NCBI RefSeq assembly: GCF_964340395.1
Contig: NC_135551.1
Span: forward strand, 5,975,463-6,039,462
DNA: 64,000 nucleotides
Reading direction: 5' to 3'
From: Glandiceps talaboti
Lineage: Eukaryota; Hemichordata; Enteropneusta; Spengelidae
Positions 46,336 through 58,399 of this stretch are shown here, in pieces. Positions within the stretch are counted from its first letter, which is position 1. Each line of letters starts with the position of its first letter. A model generated the notes under the pieces. It saw only the letters and a program-made list of their open reading frames with translations. It made no database searches and had not been told where the DNA came from. The position numbers were made by a program, and so were the translations under genes.

Positions 46336-48409
46336 CTATTCAGAATGTTCCTTAAAGGTCACCGTCTGCAATAAATGTTATACTGCACACGAAGACAATA
46401 GAAGTCGGCGTGGTATGTTATAGGTCGACAACTCCAATGCCACGGCGATCAATTACCCTGTGTTCGACGGACGTAATTGTTTTGGTGAATTTCTCCAACT
46501 ATACTCGAAGGATGGTTCCAAAATTACTGCTTCATTGTAAATAGGTTTTACTTTAAATGTCGGATTGAAATCAGTTTATTAATTAAGAGTACGACTTTTA
46601 AGAGGTCGGATCGACCTTAACCAAAATACAAATGCAGGACTCCTGCATTCAAGTTAAGCCACGCCGTACTGTTCTACTGTAAATGTTGACAGTGAATGAC
46701 TTTGTAGCAAGCTTGAAGACCACGTTATATAATCTTCGCCCAGACACGGCCATATTGTTCGCCAAAATTTGCTGATCTAGCTATATAGTTTCTGATGTCT
46801 GTGGTACGGTGGGGCGTTGTACACGTTTAACTCGCAAGTAGGTAAAATATTAGAAATAACAGTACTAGTGACACTGTGTGTCCTAGATTGTTTGGAAATC
46901 GGACTACTACGTAGATAATTATTCAGCACACAAAGTATAGTGATCTGATCGATGAACGCGGTAAGCACAATAAGGTTACGTAATGTTCTATCAAAGCTGG
47001 AAATCCTGTACATATAAATCACAGGTGTGTTTTATAAATGTACTTCCAAGGGAATGCATACATTCCGTGAGTTATAAACAATTAAATCTCACCAAGTTAC
47101 CACACAATGTATATCTCACCGGATCCACATTAGTTTATACAATGGGACTTTGGAATGCAAGATTGTAAGTATAGCACAGTACGTCTAGACATAGACAGTG
47201 GATGGTCTAGACAACATACGGAAGAACAACTCACCTTGTATTCACTAGTTACTACTCTCCTAAGCCACTGACACGATATTTTCTCTCTTTGTCTACAACT
47301 AAGCTTGCTAGTCATACGACAGTATCGTCACGTTCGATATTATTTAGAAGGTAATGGACGTCAAGTGTCAGCGTACACGTATCTGTTGCTAAGTGAACTA
47401 AATATACTAACACGGTATCAAGAGATTCTAGGACAACTGCCCCCGGACAACTGCCCCCCCCCCGGACAATTGCCCCCCCCCCCTCGGACAAGTGCCCCCC
47501 CGGACTACTGCCCCAAACGAAAAAAAAGCTAATATTACAGATGTACGGGTTTGTCATTCATTAAAAAGTCACCGTCGGCAACTTACCGCCGCAATTTGCG
47601 TACATTATACTCACTAAACACAAACACGAAGTCATTTTTTTCTCTTTTGGAAAAGATTTATTTATTATCAGTTCAATACAAAATATACAGGTAACAAGAT
47701 AGAAAACGAGTCAAAAGTAGAAAAAATATTGAGACTCAGAATGTACATGTGTCACAGATGACATATTTATATTTTCAGTAAACTGAATATTTTAACAACA
47801 TCGCATGGCCTAGTTTGACTGAAAGGTCAAAAGACTGTCTCAAGGATATTGGATTCAGACCACACAGGATTCCAAGCATACTCGAATACATGAGACGACA
47901 GTCTGCATTTCATAAATATCTAGGATTCATAGTGATCATTCATCAATACTTTTAGGGCATGATCACGCCCAGAAAAGCTCTATATGGAGTGCATTAATTA
48001 TTTGGCCATTGGCCATGCGTTATGTAAATTTAGACTTTACGGACGTCACAATAAAGGACACTGGGGACTGACAGGCACTTCAGATTTTGGCAAGAGGACT
48101 TGGCTTCGCGGGAAGTCAATGAACGAGGCACTATGCTGGGTGTTTGCCTTGATTTCCAGTGTAGAACTTTAAACACTGTGTGTAGTCTGAGCTAATTCCC
48201 TCTAAAGTTCAAGTGTGATCCCGGTACGTACATACAGAAGTTGAGTCGGATACGAGATATGAGAGTGATTCGAGTGTTATTACTTGGTCTATCAGCTGTG
48301 TGCAAAGATCAGTAGTAATACATGTATGTCAGAATTCACGTAAGACTTTGATGACAGTAAATGGTGACTCGGCTCGGTTTATCATGATCAGCCAGTGTTT
48401 TAAACTGTA
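46336..48409. other. Intergenic region with C-run repeat
   Basis: No gene recognised. 47431-47518 holds five copies of GGACAACTGCCCCC or variants ending in long C-runs. The phrase AAAGTCACCGTC-GCAA occurs near 46355 and 47563. Weak open frames at 46777-47022 (minus) and 47984-48172 (plus) show no family resemblance. Confidence 0.5.
47431..47518. repeat. Short tandem repeat GGACAACTGCCCCC
   Basis: Five units, GGACAACTG, GGACAACTG, GGACAATTG, GGACAAGTG, GGACTACTG, each followed by 4-12 C. Confidence 0.85.
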
Positions 48410-48509
48410 AATTGTGAAGAGTTATTTCACTGTTGCACAAAATGAACATTATGAGCGAGAAATCACCGAGAAGTTGAAGGAAAGGGACATAGACTTTATT
48501 TACGAATAG
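48410..48509 (+). pseudogene. Sulfotransferase copy 5, C-terminal fragment
   Basis: About the last 30 codons of the SULT gene (SYFTVAQNEHYEREITEKLK... to the final stop), followed by the usual 3' flank to about 48900. The KxxxTVxxxE region is partly changed at its first residues. The rest of the gene is missing, so it is dead. Confidence 0.85.
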
Positions 48510-49164
48510 ACTGCTGGTGGCTATTGAATACGTCATTCTCATTCTCCTTCGTACATGCACACAATTTGGCAAAACATATCATGTGTCATGTTGATATACA
48601 TGTAAGCTATAGTAAGGATGTCCAGACTTGGTTTAATTGTACTCACAGTAGGTTGGCGTTTCTCATGAATTTCATGATCTTAAAGCGAACATTTTATGGG
48701 ACTTGCAATATTTACAGTTATGCTATCTTGATTATACGGTGGTTATATCAAGAGAGGCATCGCTAGTACCTACCAGACCGAATGGAATCTTCCACATCGA
48801 CCAATTACACATTGTATTAGTGTCTATACCTTGCTACTGCAATATCAGTGAGGCAGTTATTTTTCGAAAAATCTGGTTTTCATACCACAGCGCACAGCTT
48901 CTAAAAAAAACCTTTGTGGTTTTGCTTTTAGTTTTAATGAGCACCACTCATTTGTATGATTAATGGCGTTCAGTAATTAAGCTGTATTTTAAAAATACAC
49001 TAGCCAAGTTCAAATACTGAGTCCGGTCCATGCTGCAAACACAACTAATCGCATATGTTCTTTTGTATTGTGTGTAGGAACGAGAATTTCAAGACTGTGC
49101 CTTAAGGAAGGCATTCAGTGTAAATCTGGTTTCAAAAGATATTTTCTAATGTTGTTAGATGTGA

Positions 49165-49895
49165 GAAAGATCCAAATCAATGGTAATGACGCGATCACCG
49201 TTGCTAGTCCATCGATATGAGCATTGGTTATTTCCCACTATTACCACCATACTGAATTAGTGTGAATGCATTGAGTTAGCGGCCTACATATTACCGCTAC
49301 GTACTGAATACTGAGAACAATTTCCACGGGACAGATGGCTGCCTATACCAAGATTATCTTTCAACGTTTTTTATATCCCAGGTCAAAGTTTATTGCAAGT
49401 CCACAGACACTTGTGACCCGAGATATGTTCCAGAATATATAATGAAATATCGATAACATTGAGTTATTTGGTTAATAATATGTGAAGGGGCAAAATGATA
49501 TGGGTATCTAGGATCGCGTAAGTCCACTCATCGAGTAATATAAAGACACACAACAAAATACCACCAAAGAATGACACCAGGAATTTTCAACCAGCCATTT
49601 ACTCAACAAACATTTAAATAGTATTTGTACAATGGGACTATATGTCTACCAAAGGTATTAACCGATTCCTGACGCCATGTATTTTGGTACTAGAAAGATG
49701 AACGAGGGTACCAATATTTGAAATGTTTTTATAAACTTCTAGTTGAAAATTCATGTTGTCGTTCTGGAGTGGTACACTGTTGTGTGTGTTTTGTTGTATA
49801 TTATGCGATGTGTGAGCTTAGGGGCGAGATCAATAATTCAATGTATGATAAAAAAATAAATTCTTTCAGTTAGGCCTCAGACCCCCACCCCTTCC
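49165..49895 (+). repeat. Duplicated SULT upstream module before copy 6
   Basis: The longest copy of the module (GATCCAAATCAATGGTAATG ... GAGATCAATAATTCAATG). It runs directly into an internal codon of SULT copy 6, so the 5' third of that gene and its acceptor have been lost. Confidence 0.65.
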
Positions 49896-49899
49896 CACA

Positions 49900-50533
49900 A
49901 AGGAAAACTTTTCGGCAACAGTGGAAAACTACATTCCAGGAGCAGCTGACAAGTATGCCATCACCCAGGTTACTTCGAACACACTACCCGCTGGAAGTTC
50001 TTCGTCCTGAAAAACACCTTACAGAAAAGAGATTGAAAATCATATATGTTTCACGGAATCCCAAAGATGTCTGCGTCTCCTGGTATCACTATACACAAAC
50101 ATTTGTAGATGGTACTTTGGCAGCGTTAGATTGGACAGAAAGCATACGAAATTTCGTGGAGGGGAGGGTTTTAAATGGTCCGTGATTAGATCACGTGACG
50201 TCTTGGCACAAACTTGGCCGAAGTGATGACGTACTTAACGTCAAATACGAAGACATGAAACGAAATCCAAAAGAAGTGATCGGCAAAATGGCAAATTTTC
50301 TCAATCGCCCACTGACGGAAACAATTAAAGTACAACACGTTGCACAATGTACTGCTTTCGAGGTCATGAAGTTGAACGAAAAGACAATTTCTTTAACCAT
50401 GGAAGTGAAAAATCTCTTAAGGAAAGGAAGAATTGGAGATTGTAAGAATTATTTCACTGTTGCACAAAACGAATATTTTGACCGAGAAATCACTGAGAAG
50501 TTGAAGGAAAGGGACATTTTTATTTACGAATAG
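49900..50533 (+). pseudogene. Sulfotransferase copy 6, 5'-truncated pseudogene
   Basis: Starts at the codon region for TFRQQWK and continues to the normal stop at 50531-50533. The PAPS 5' loop is absent. RTHYPLEVL and VSRNPKDVCVSWYHY remain. The Trp codon in NGPW is TGA, the Trp in GDWK has become Cys, and DIDFIYE has lost two residues. Small in-frame changes (TETIKVQH) are also seen. Not able to encode an active enzyme. Confidence 0.88.
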
Positions 50534-50722
50534 ACTGTTGGTGGCTATTGAATACGTCATTCTCATTCTCTCCCAGTATATGCACACAACTTGGCAAAAC
50601 ATATCATGTGTCATGTTTCGAAAAGCTATTGAAAGGATGTTTAATTTGGTTTAATTGTATTCACAATAGGTTGGTGTTTGTCAATGAATATGGAACAATG
50701 TTTACCTGATTACGAGATGATT

Positions 50723-50956
50723 GTATCAGCTCAATCTGATTAAAATCTGATGTTAGATAGGCTGGTTTTCCTGTACTTACCTTTACTCCATCGTTATTGC
50801 GTCTTTTACGGGAGTCCCCCCCCCCCCCGGCCGAACGCCTTTCGCGTTCGCCCGGGGAAATAAACTCACGTAAAAGACGCAATAACGATGGAATAAAGGT
50901 AAATACAGGAAAACCAGCCTATCTAACATCAGATTTTAATCAGATTGGTATCAGCT
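50723..50956. mobile_element. MULE-like MITE: ~90-bp inverted arms with perfect 9-bp target duplication
   Basis: GTATCAGCT is repeated at 50723-50731 and 50948-50956. Between them, 50732-50947 is a long fold-back: the left arm beginning CAATCTGATTAAAATCTG pairs with the right arm over about 85-90 bp, including GCGTCTTTTACG and its complement. The C-rich centre carries its own small hairpin CGAACGC-CTTTC-GCGTTCG. A 9-bp duplication and long arms are the mark of Mutator-like elements. No transposase. Arms are nearly identical, so the insertion is probably young. Confidence 0.88.
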
Positions 50957-50979
50957 ATGATTATACCGCTATCCCCCAC

Positions 50980-52560
50980 CCACCAGATAGACTGAATGGA
51001 AACTTCCACATCGACTAATACTAGTTGTATTAGTATCTAAACCTCGATTGCCAGTCTTGTATCAGTCAGATATTTGCGAACTATGGTTAGTTGGTTGTTT
51101 TTCGAAAATATGGTTTTCATAATAATGTAAAACTTCCGATGACATATTATGGTCACATACGCTCTCGATTCTTAAGATCACCGTTATTCTAATTAAGTAA
51201 TGATAAAAATTGATTTCGTCAGCCTGATTTCGTCGGGTTATGATATATCAAGAAAAATGTCATATTCTCCATAATTGATTAAAAGGCAACGTGAGATTAA
51301 ACCGCCTCTCTTTGTGAAGCAAAGCAAATATACAAATCTCTCCTAACGAAATCCCCCTTTCGAGTTCGCCCAGTTCAAGTTCATGTATGAACTTCAAGTA
51401 TGTTGAAGTTCAATATGTTTATAAATTCATACCAGTAAATGACAACTGGGGCGTATATCATATTGAATACGCTATCGGGGATGTGGTTGTTGAGAAAAAA
51501 AAATGTAATTCATATCTGGCTGTTGAGGGCGTATGTCACATTCATCAATACCTGTCTCACAGCGGGGCAGCATGATTTCAGCCTAAGACAAGGATTGTTT
51601 TTAGGGTGTAAAAATTTCGAATCTCCATGAGAAAGGGACACATAACGCCTTTCCCCCCAACTTTTTTCGGGGGGGGGGGGACTGTATGATATGGTGTAGT
51701 GCCTAGAGTACATAAGTACTTTAGATTTTACAAATGTCGAAGTGGTGTATTAAAAAAAATTGTGGGAGACACACGTATGCATCATCTCTTCATTAGAGGG
51801 AAAATAATTGATTTATTGTTCTTTATAAAAGTTGCAGAGATGAACCATATGCTATAAAATAACATCGTCGTAAAACTACAGCCTCTTTTACGGCACCTCC
51901 CAAGACGTACTGCCAAGAGGTACATATTTCGTTGCTTCAGCAGAAATGTGAGAATTAATATCTGCCAATAATTTGAATCAATATCTGCCAAGCCCTTGTT
52001 TATTACGCCAAAACTTACTAACTAGCAATAAACATAAATATTTGTTATTGTACGTACAATAACAAACGTTTTACTCATGTTTTAAAGTGCAATCTATTGA
52101 GTCACAATAGACTTGGCCTATGTTGATGTTTCAAGTAGAACGCCATGATAAAACTGTTTTATAAATTAAAAATCCAAATAAATACCCAATCCTCATCCAG
52201 ATGGCCATTTTAAACGACTGTAAGGCGAGAAAGGCGTGGTTGGTGCAATTGATGAAAACAAAGGTAAATCTTATGTATTATTGGGGGCGCTATATTGAAT
52301 ACGCTATCGGGTGTGGGATTGATAAAAAACAAATGCAATTCATACAGGTATTGAGGGCGTATGTCACATTCAACAATATCTCTCACAGCGGTGCAGCCTT
52401 TCATCAAAAAGAAAAGAGATTGTTTCCAGGATGTGAACACTTCGTATCTCTATGATAAAGGGATACATATAACGCCTAGGCCTTTCATCATGCTCAACCT
52501 TTTTCGGGGGGGGGGGGGGGTTAGGGCTTTATGGTATGGCGTTGTAGTGTCTAAAATACA
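50980..52560 (+). repeat. SULT downstream modules after copy 6 (two successive partial copies)
   Basis: 50980-51700 repeats the flank seen after copy 3. A second, shorter copy at about 52265-52560 shares GAATACGCTATCGGG, ATTGAGGGCGTATGTCACATT, TCTCACAGCG and AACGCC...TTTTTCGGGGGGGG. Each ends in a G-run (51666-51679, 52506-52521). Between them (51700-52260) nothing is recognised. Confidence 0.6.
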
Positions 52561-52851
52561 CGATTACTTCAGATTTTAGAAACCGATTTTGCAAACGTCG
52601 CAGTCGTGTATTAAAAACACTTCCTTGGAAACATAATTGTGCATCATCACTTCACTAATTTATTGTTCATAAGTTCTTTAAAAGTTGTCGAGGTAACCCA
52701 TATGTCACGTGTCTACTGACATACTTTCTATGTATAGCTACTGAAAGAATGAAAATAACACTCGCGTATATAAATGAATAAATGAATAACTCAGTTCAAA
52801 ACTTGTGTTAACAGTTTTTATTTCAGAAAGTGTCACGTAGGGACTTTGTTT

Positions 52852-53126
52852 ATTCGATGTTAGCCTACCTGTAGACTTGAGAAGGGCTATCACTACATAC
52901 ACTATTCCGCTATCCTAACTGGCAGTTTGAAATTTTGAATTTTGTAAAGTCGGTTACGATAGCGGAATAGTGTAGTGATAGCCGTTCTCAAGTCAATTGG
53001 TAGGCTAGACTGTACGATACGTCGTGACGTTACCCTCACCAGACTCCTCAGCTCCTCTGGGAGGGGTTGGCCGATACCCCGCCGTCACGGCGTACCTTAC
53101 AGACTACAGGTAGGCTAATTCGATGT
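52852..53126. mobile_element. Double-hairpin MITE with perfect 9-bp target duplication
   Basis: ATTCGATGT flanks both sides (52852-52860, 53118-53126). The element (52861-53117, 257 bp) starts TAGCCTACCTGTAG and ends in its exact complement. Inside are two adjacent fold-backs: hairpin 1, about 52861-53007, with arms around GGCTATCACTACA...TGTAGTGATAGCC and an inner copy of the tip (GTAGGCTA at 53000-53007); hairpin 2, arms 53006-53029 and 53083-53106 (TAGACTGTACGATACGTCGT against its near complement). The right arm of hairpin 2 recurs at 63097-63125. MULE-like by target-site length. Confidence 0.85.
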
Positions 53127-53364
53127 AAAACACTAGTGCTGACGTCGTAAATCTGACGAAGGTTCACCCTTTTTCGGTTAAATATTAACTAGTTTCAAGT
53201 GCCATTCTCTCACTAGATTGGAATGGCTCACTCTGTACCACCAAAGCTGTAAATAAATAACTAGACGTCGTTCCCCGCTCAAATCCGCCATTACGACATA
53301 AGACAGCAGCGGTTAAGAATCGTTCAAATCCTATCTCCGTGTCTACACTACAACACAAGTAACG

Positions 53365-53410
53365 ATGAAGTTAGACGGGTGGCCATGGTTGGCTACATTG
53401 ATGTTTGCTG
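53365..53410 (+). CDS. Probable first coding exon of a secreted or membrane protein gene
   Basis: ATG follows AACG in an A-rich context and opens MKLDGWPWLATLMFAG, a short hydrophobic signal-peptide start. It is broken after one base of the Gly codon by a strong donor GTAAGTATT (53411). About 90 bp of non-repetitive sequence with no upstream ATG in frame precedes it (possible 5' UTR). The next exon was not found in the remaining 10.6 kb, so the first intron is long or the call is wrong. Product unknown. Confidence 0.45.
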
Positions 53411-54165
53411 GTAAGTATTAACCGCCTTAAATAGCTCCGAGCAACCACACACACATACACTTACTTCCGTATTACATCTGGCTGTATTCGGATTTCAACA
53501 TGTATCTGACTGACTGTATTCCAGTAAATAGAGACATGGTACAGTTATACATGGGGTGTTACATCAGAATCGGTATGTTTTTGATGTCATGGAACATCGA
53601 CTACGTATTTTTAATACGCCGGGTGCCGATCGGCCGGTAAATATATATTCGACAATCTCTCAGTGGTTCTACCACAACATGTCTCAGTGCATGAACATAA
53701 AGTCATAACGAATACTATGTCAACATAGGCGTAAGTTCACCATCCGGTAAAAGGCGTCGAGGTCACCTGTTTGATACATGGATACTGTACGCGGATCGAC
53801 TGGCCAGTCTGCGTACTAATTGCATGACTGTCACAATCATGTAATTCGTAGAGTGATGTTACTCATGATATATGCACCTCGTCATTTGAATAATAATTGT
53901 TTGCATAAATGAATTATGATATACGTATATATGACAAATCACCTACCTACCTGCTTACCTACATACCTATACCTGCGTGCATGTCGTGGAAAAGACATTT
54001 CCATGGTAGTCATTTCACTTCTGTTATGAGCAAACTTTCTAGTTTTACTTCTGCAAACTTTCATGTTATTTTTCAAATAAATGCCAACATACTGAGATAT
54101 TTCGACAACAAAGTCTTTATGTAAGGATTAGATACAATTATTTACTAATCCATCTATATCTCAAT

Positions 54166-54166
<1 letters not shown>

Positions 54167-54251
<85 letters not shown>
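54167..54251. repeat. (TTGA)n microsatellite
   Basis: About 21 GATT units, nearly perfect. Confidence 0.95.
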
Positions 54252-54256
<5 letters not shown>

Positions 54257-56099
54257 AAATGGTGTTACGGCAACTTTAACAGCAATGTTTTACGAAGAAA
54301 ACAAATTCTTCTGAGCCTGCGTATAGACTTGCGTGACAGAGGGCAGAGTTTACTGTATACCCGTACTCATCCGATATCGTTCCATCTTCAGCAAAGTTTC
54401 CAGGCTAGTCTGACAAAGTTAAATTAGGGGTAAGGGTAAATCGACGTAAAAATAAATATGGGTAAGGTCTATAAATTACATCTGTTGAGAATTAAGAAAT
54501 ATCCTTAAAAACGTGTACATGTTGGTTTTCAGTTATCACACCTCCACTCTATCTAAAAGAAGGCTTCAATTAATCCGCGTTCGTTTACATTTGATACTGA
54601 CATGACGTGGCATATCGAGAATGTCTTTCATTTGGTTACGTGTGTGTATCTACCGTAACTACAATTTATAAAATGTTTTTGTGAACTAAAATAACGAACA
54701 GTCCATCTTACTGGCTATCTCACAAATCTATTGAAAGATAAATAAATCAAAATCGTATGTAATTTTTAGCTAAATGTGTCCACTTATTTATTAATAACTG
54801 GAACATATGCAAGCTGTATTACTATTTGCGGATACATGTATTGTGTGTCTCATTTCATTAATAGATTAGACGTACAGTAAGACTAGACCAGCACGATTGT
54901 CGACTACACGAAATGTCAGAAATGGCACTGTATATTGACACACACCATACATGTATTCACAAATAGTAATACTAGCATCCTTATAATTAAATGGATAATT
55001 TTAACAGGAGTTAACATGTTTTTGATTTATCTGTCATTAAACACCCACCTTTACGTGAGAGGGTACATTGTGTATATAGTGGAAGCAGGCATGTTGCCCC
55101 CTCCCATAATTTTGCCCCCCCCCCCAACTCCTCGGCCTTTTTGCGCCCTGGTCATTTTGTCCCCCAGCCTTTTTTTGATAAGTGCATTACGACCGGATCA
55201 CCTCTTGAAATTGTAGGAAATAAGACATCACAGGGTGCAAGATGTTACTAGAAATAACCCCATCTATGTTGCACCTCCATGATTGATCGGCATTTTCAGA
55301 AATATATGATACACTTATGTAACGTTATTGTCATAGAAATATAGAATCGGCCTGTCTATGAATCTTGTCATATAATGATACACGATGGTATTCGTGTCGT
55401 CCTTGCGTTGCTGGTGTCATCGCACTTTCCATGGCATATAGTGAATGTAGCCTGTATATGTATCTTGTAAATGTTTATTTTCATCAATTGTGTACGTACT
55501 AATGACCTTCACCAATCTTTTTCCAACGGACTGTATGAGTACTTGAAGTGACAAAATTAATATTTTTTCATAATCTATATCAAACTCTACCTTGACGGGT
55601 TTCTAGTTCCAAAAATATGCGCGGTTCACAAACCAAGCAGCCAGCGTAATATGTCTAGTCCTTGTTCCCTGTGAAGCGACATACAATTATTGTATTTATT
55701 TTACTCTATTTCAATTTATCAAATCACCCTGTGCAAGAAACAAACAATGCTACTGTCGCATCATTGCTGGCTCTCCAATCTATACAAATTCCATGTGCTG
55801 TATTTCTTATAGATTAATACACAGTGAAATGTGTATCGCTAAAAGTTGAGTATTCTGGTCTAAATAAAACACGTACACAACAACGAAACCCTATTATTGA
55901 TTGATGTAGGCTTAACCATACAGTAGAGTCCCCAACGCCCACTGGTTTAATTACTTGTAAAAAGGCTTTGTTTCTGTTGATTTGTGGTCAATATTATCCA
56001 TATAGGTGGTGTAGTGGCATGTTTTAAATCTTGAGCAAAAGCTCGGTTTTGAGTTTGTTATGTTGAAACTACTAGTTGTATAAAACTGGAGTATCATTC

Positions 56100-56340
56100 T
56101 TCCGATCAAACAACCACAATTCTCACTCAAAATTGTTAAAATTCCAATAATTGTACATTGTATATGCTAACCAGTGGTCGATGTTATCCATAAGTAGAAC
56201 AGAAACAGGTTGAAGGTTATCACCGTTGAGGGCGCTTATTTTGGGTGCGGACCCAAAAATTTATTTGATTTGATATATTGTGTATACAGCTACAAAACAT
56301 GTTCACCCATGGGTGATGCAATATTGTTCATGGTATGTAT
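56100..56340 (-). repeat. Dispersed repeat, inverted copy
   Basis: On the minus strand it reads GTAGCTGTATACA..., GGGTCCGCACCCAAAAT, GCGCCCTCAACGGTGATAAC, TTCTACTTATGGATAACATCGACC, CAATTATTGGAATTTTAA. The same order is found at 58400-58640 and, more diverged, 1180-1400. Confidence 0.65.
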
Positions 56341-56964
56341 ATATATTATGTATAATTAGTTATTGAACCTAACAAAACATTCATTTAAAACAAAAAAAGT
56401 TCCAGTTACGGCTTGTGCAGCTTTAATGGGTATTTATCTCTCTAGGATGACCAATGATACGAACTGATCGGTTTGGACTTTTGACAATTTTAAGTTTAAG
56501 TAAAGTGACTCCTGATCAAGCTGAGTCTACATTCAAGCTTTTTACTCAAGTGAAAATACTTGCATAAAAGTTCGATCAAACTATATGCTAGTTATAATGT
56601 TTAACTTAATATCGATGAATATCATCTATGACAAGACAATTGTACTCGTCTTCTGACATTTTTAGAACCGTTACATATATTTAGGGATCTAGTCGACATT
56701 TTTATACGTATAATAAATTATGTCATTAGATCGTTTATAAGTTTTAGCATATGATACAAAGTTTGAGGTCAGTTCATGACAAGCGCTGGTTAAGTGTAAT
56801 GTTGCATTACGTACGTAAAATAGTGCGAGGACCTTTTGAATAACCGACAACATATATAATGACACTCTAAAACGGATGAATGGCTTGCCCTTTTTTGACT
56901 TTATACTTTAATATTGACATCAGTTAAACATTTGTATTATAAGTTCTAATTTACATATAAGTTT

Positions 56965-57330
56965 GTAATAATAATAGTGTTGGTTTATATATAGCGCTTT
57001 CCCACTCCTTGCTTACAGTAAAATTTGCAATTATTATCCCAGGCACGGATCTATAGCGGCACAATGGCCGTTTATTTCCTTAACTCCATAGGGTGCATAC
57101 AATCCATTGCAGACTTTATAAGTGCATAGGATTAAAGCATTCACATTGCAACCTCCGATCTGATCAGGTCCCAAATTACACAGCTGGGTTGGTTGAGGCA
57201 CAATTGTGGTTAAACTATTGCGCGATGACTTTAGCCATTTAGAAACAAACGGCAGCAACGGAATCCAACTAAACCTGCTACATGTAGTATAGATTCAAAG
57301 CTGACCACTCTAACCATTCAGCCATTATGA
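56965..57330 (-). mobile_element. tRNA-derived SINE
   Basis: Read on the minus strand, the head (57330-57250) is tRNA-like: TGGCTGAATGGTTAGAGTGG fits box A, and a degraded GGTTTAGTTGGATTCC fits box B. The unique body follows, and the end is GGAAAGCGCTATATATA plus an ATT-repeat tail (about 56965-56990). The head resembles tRNA-Ser/Leu. A 74-codon open frame inside is chance. Confidence 0.7.
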
Positions 57331-57435
57331 CTCTACTTTTGAATCATTTAACATGTGTAGTTTTATTTGTATGAATCAAAATGTTCTCTTACAACCAGTG
57401 ACAAGCAAGCATTTACAAACGGAACTTGTCACAAA

Positions 57436-57436
57436 C

Positions 57437-57515
<79 letters not shown>

Positions 57516-57532
57516 GTGCCTGCCTGCCTGCC

Positions 57533-57563
<31 letters not shown>

Positions 57564-57603
57564 ATGTCTGTCTGTCTGTCTGTCTGTCTGTAGTCTCTGT
57601 CTA

Positions 57604-57657
<54 letters not shown>

Positions 57658-57712
57658 GGTCTGTCTGTCTGTCTGTCTGTAGTCTCTGTCTGTCTATCTG
57701 TCTTTCTGTCTT

Positions 57713-57767
<55 letters not shown>

Positions 57768-57768
57768 C
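57436..57768. repeat. (CTGT)n microsatellite, ~330 bp
   Basis: Tetranucleotide tract with a few variants (CTGC, CTAT, CTTT, TAGTCTC). Both strands are open for over 100 codons (Leu-Ser-Val-Cys or Thr-Asp-Arg-Gln), an artefact of the four-base period. Confidence 0.97.
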
Positions 57769-58399
57769 CCTCTCCCTCTCTCTCTGGAGACCCTTTTGAA
57801 CATTTAAACCCCAGGAGCAGTCGCTTACCTTGTAGTTTGCAAAACTGTACACTTTATTTACCTACCATACATTTAATTATGAGGCAGTCCACAGCCAAGC
57901 AAATTTGTATGTTTGTATATTTTGACCAAAAAAATTCTCCCCTGCCGTAAATTCTGACCCCAGCCTAAAATTTGTTTGTGGATGTGAGCTAATGTAAAAC
58001 AGATCACATAGTTGTTCTTATCAAATGCTGAAATAGAATCTGTACTTCCGTTCCAACGTTCTGTGTTATTAATCCGATTCGTTTATTTCCTTTAATTTCC
58101 TGTTTGTAACAAGTTGTTGGTAAATGCTTGATTGTCGCTGGTTGTATTTCAATCATCCCTGTGACTTTGCTAAAAGTGTATCAATAACAGATTGAAATGT
58201 ATTGTAGTTTTACTGTTCTCAGTTGGACCAAGACAGCCAATTTGATTTCAAAGTGAACAATCGCTACATAAGAATACCAAAAACATTTACAGGGACAGAC
58301 TGGATATTTAGTTTTAAAGCTACAGTAGCAACTGAATCGTTTTATTTGTTAAAGCTCTTTTCATCATGATCAGTATTTTTTTAATCGTGTATTGGTACA

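Larger units (their letters stand above)
53411..56960 (+). other. Presumed long intron or intergenic region
   Basis: 54167-54251 is a (TTGA)n microsatellite. 55090-55165 has a degenerate C-rich repeat (TTGCCCCC, TTTTGCCCCC, TTTTGTCCCC). About 56100-56340 is an inverted copy of the dispersed repeat also at 1.2 and 58.5 kb. No exon recognised. Confidence 0.4.

Noticed and set aside
46777-48172. Two open frames of 62-81 codons
   Set aside because: No homology, no splice context, ordinary chance length for this composition.
57353-57807. Three long frames of Leu-Ser-Val-Cys or Thr-Asp-Arg-Gln
   Set aside because: Artefact of the CTGT microsatellite.
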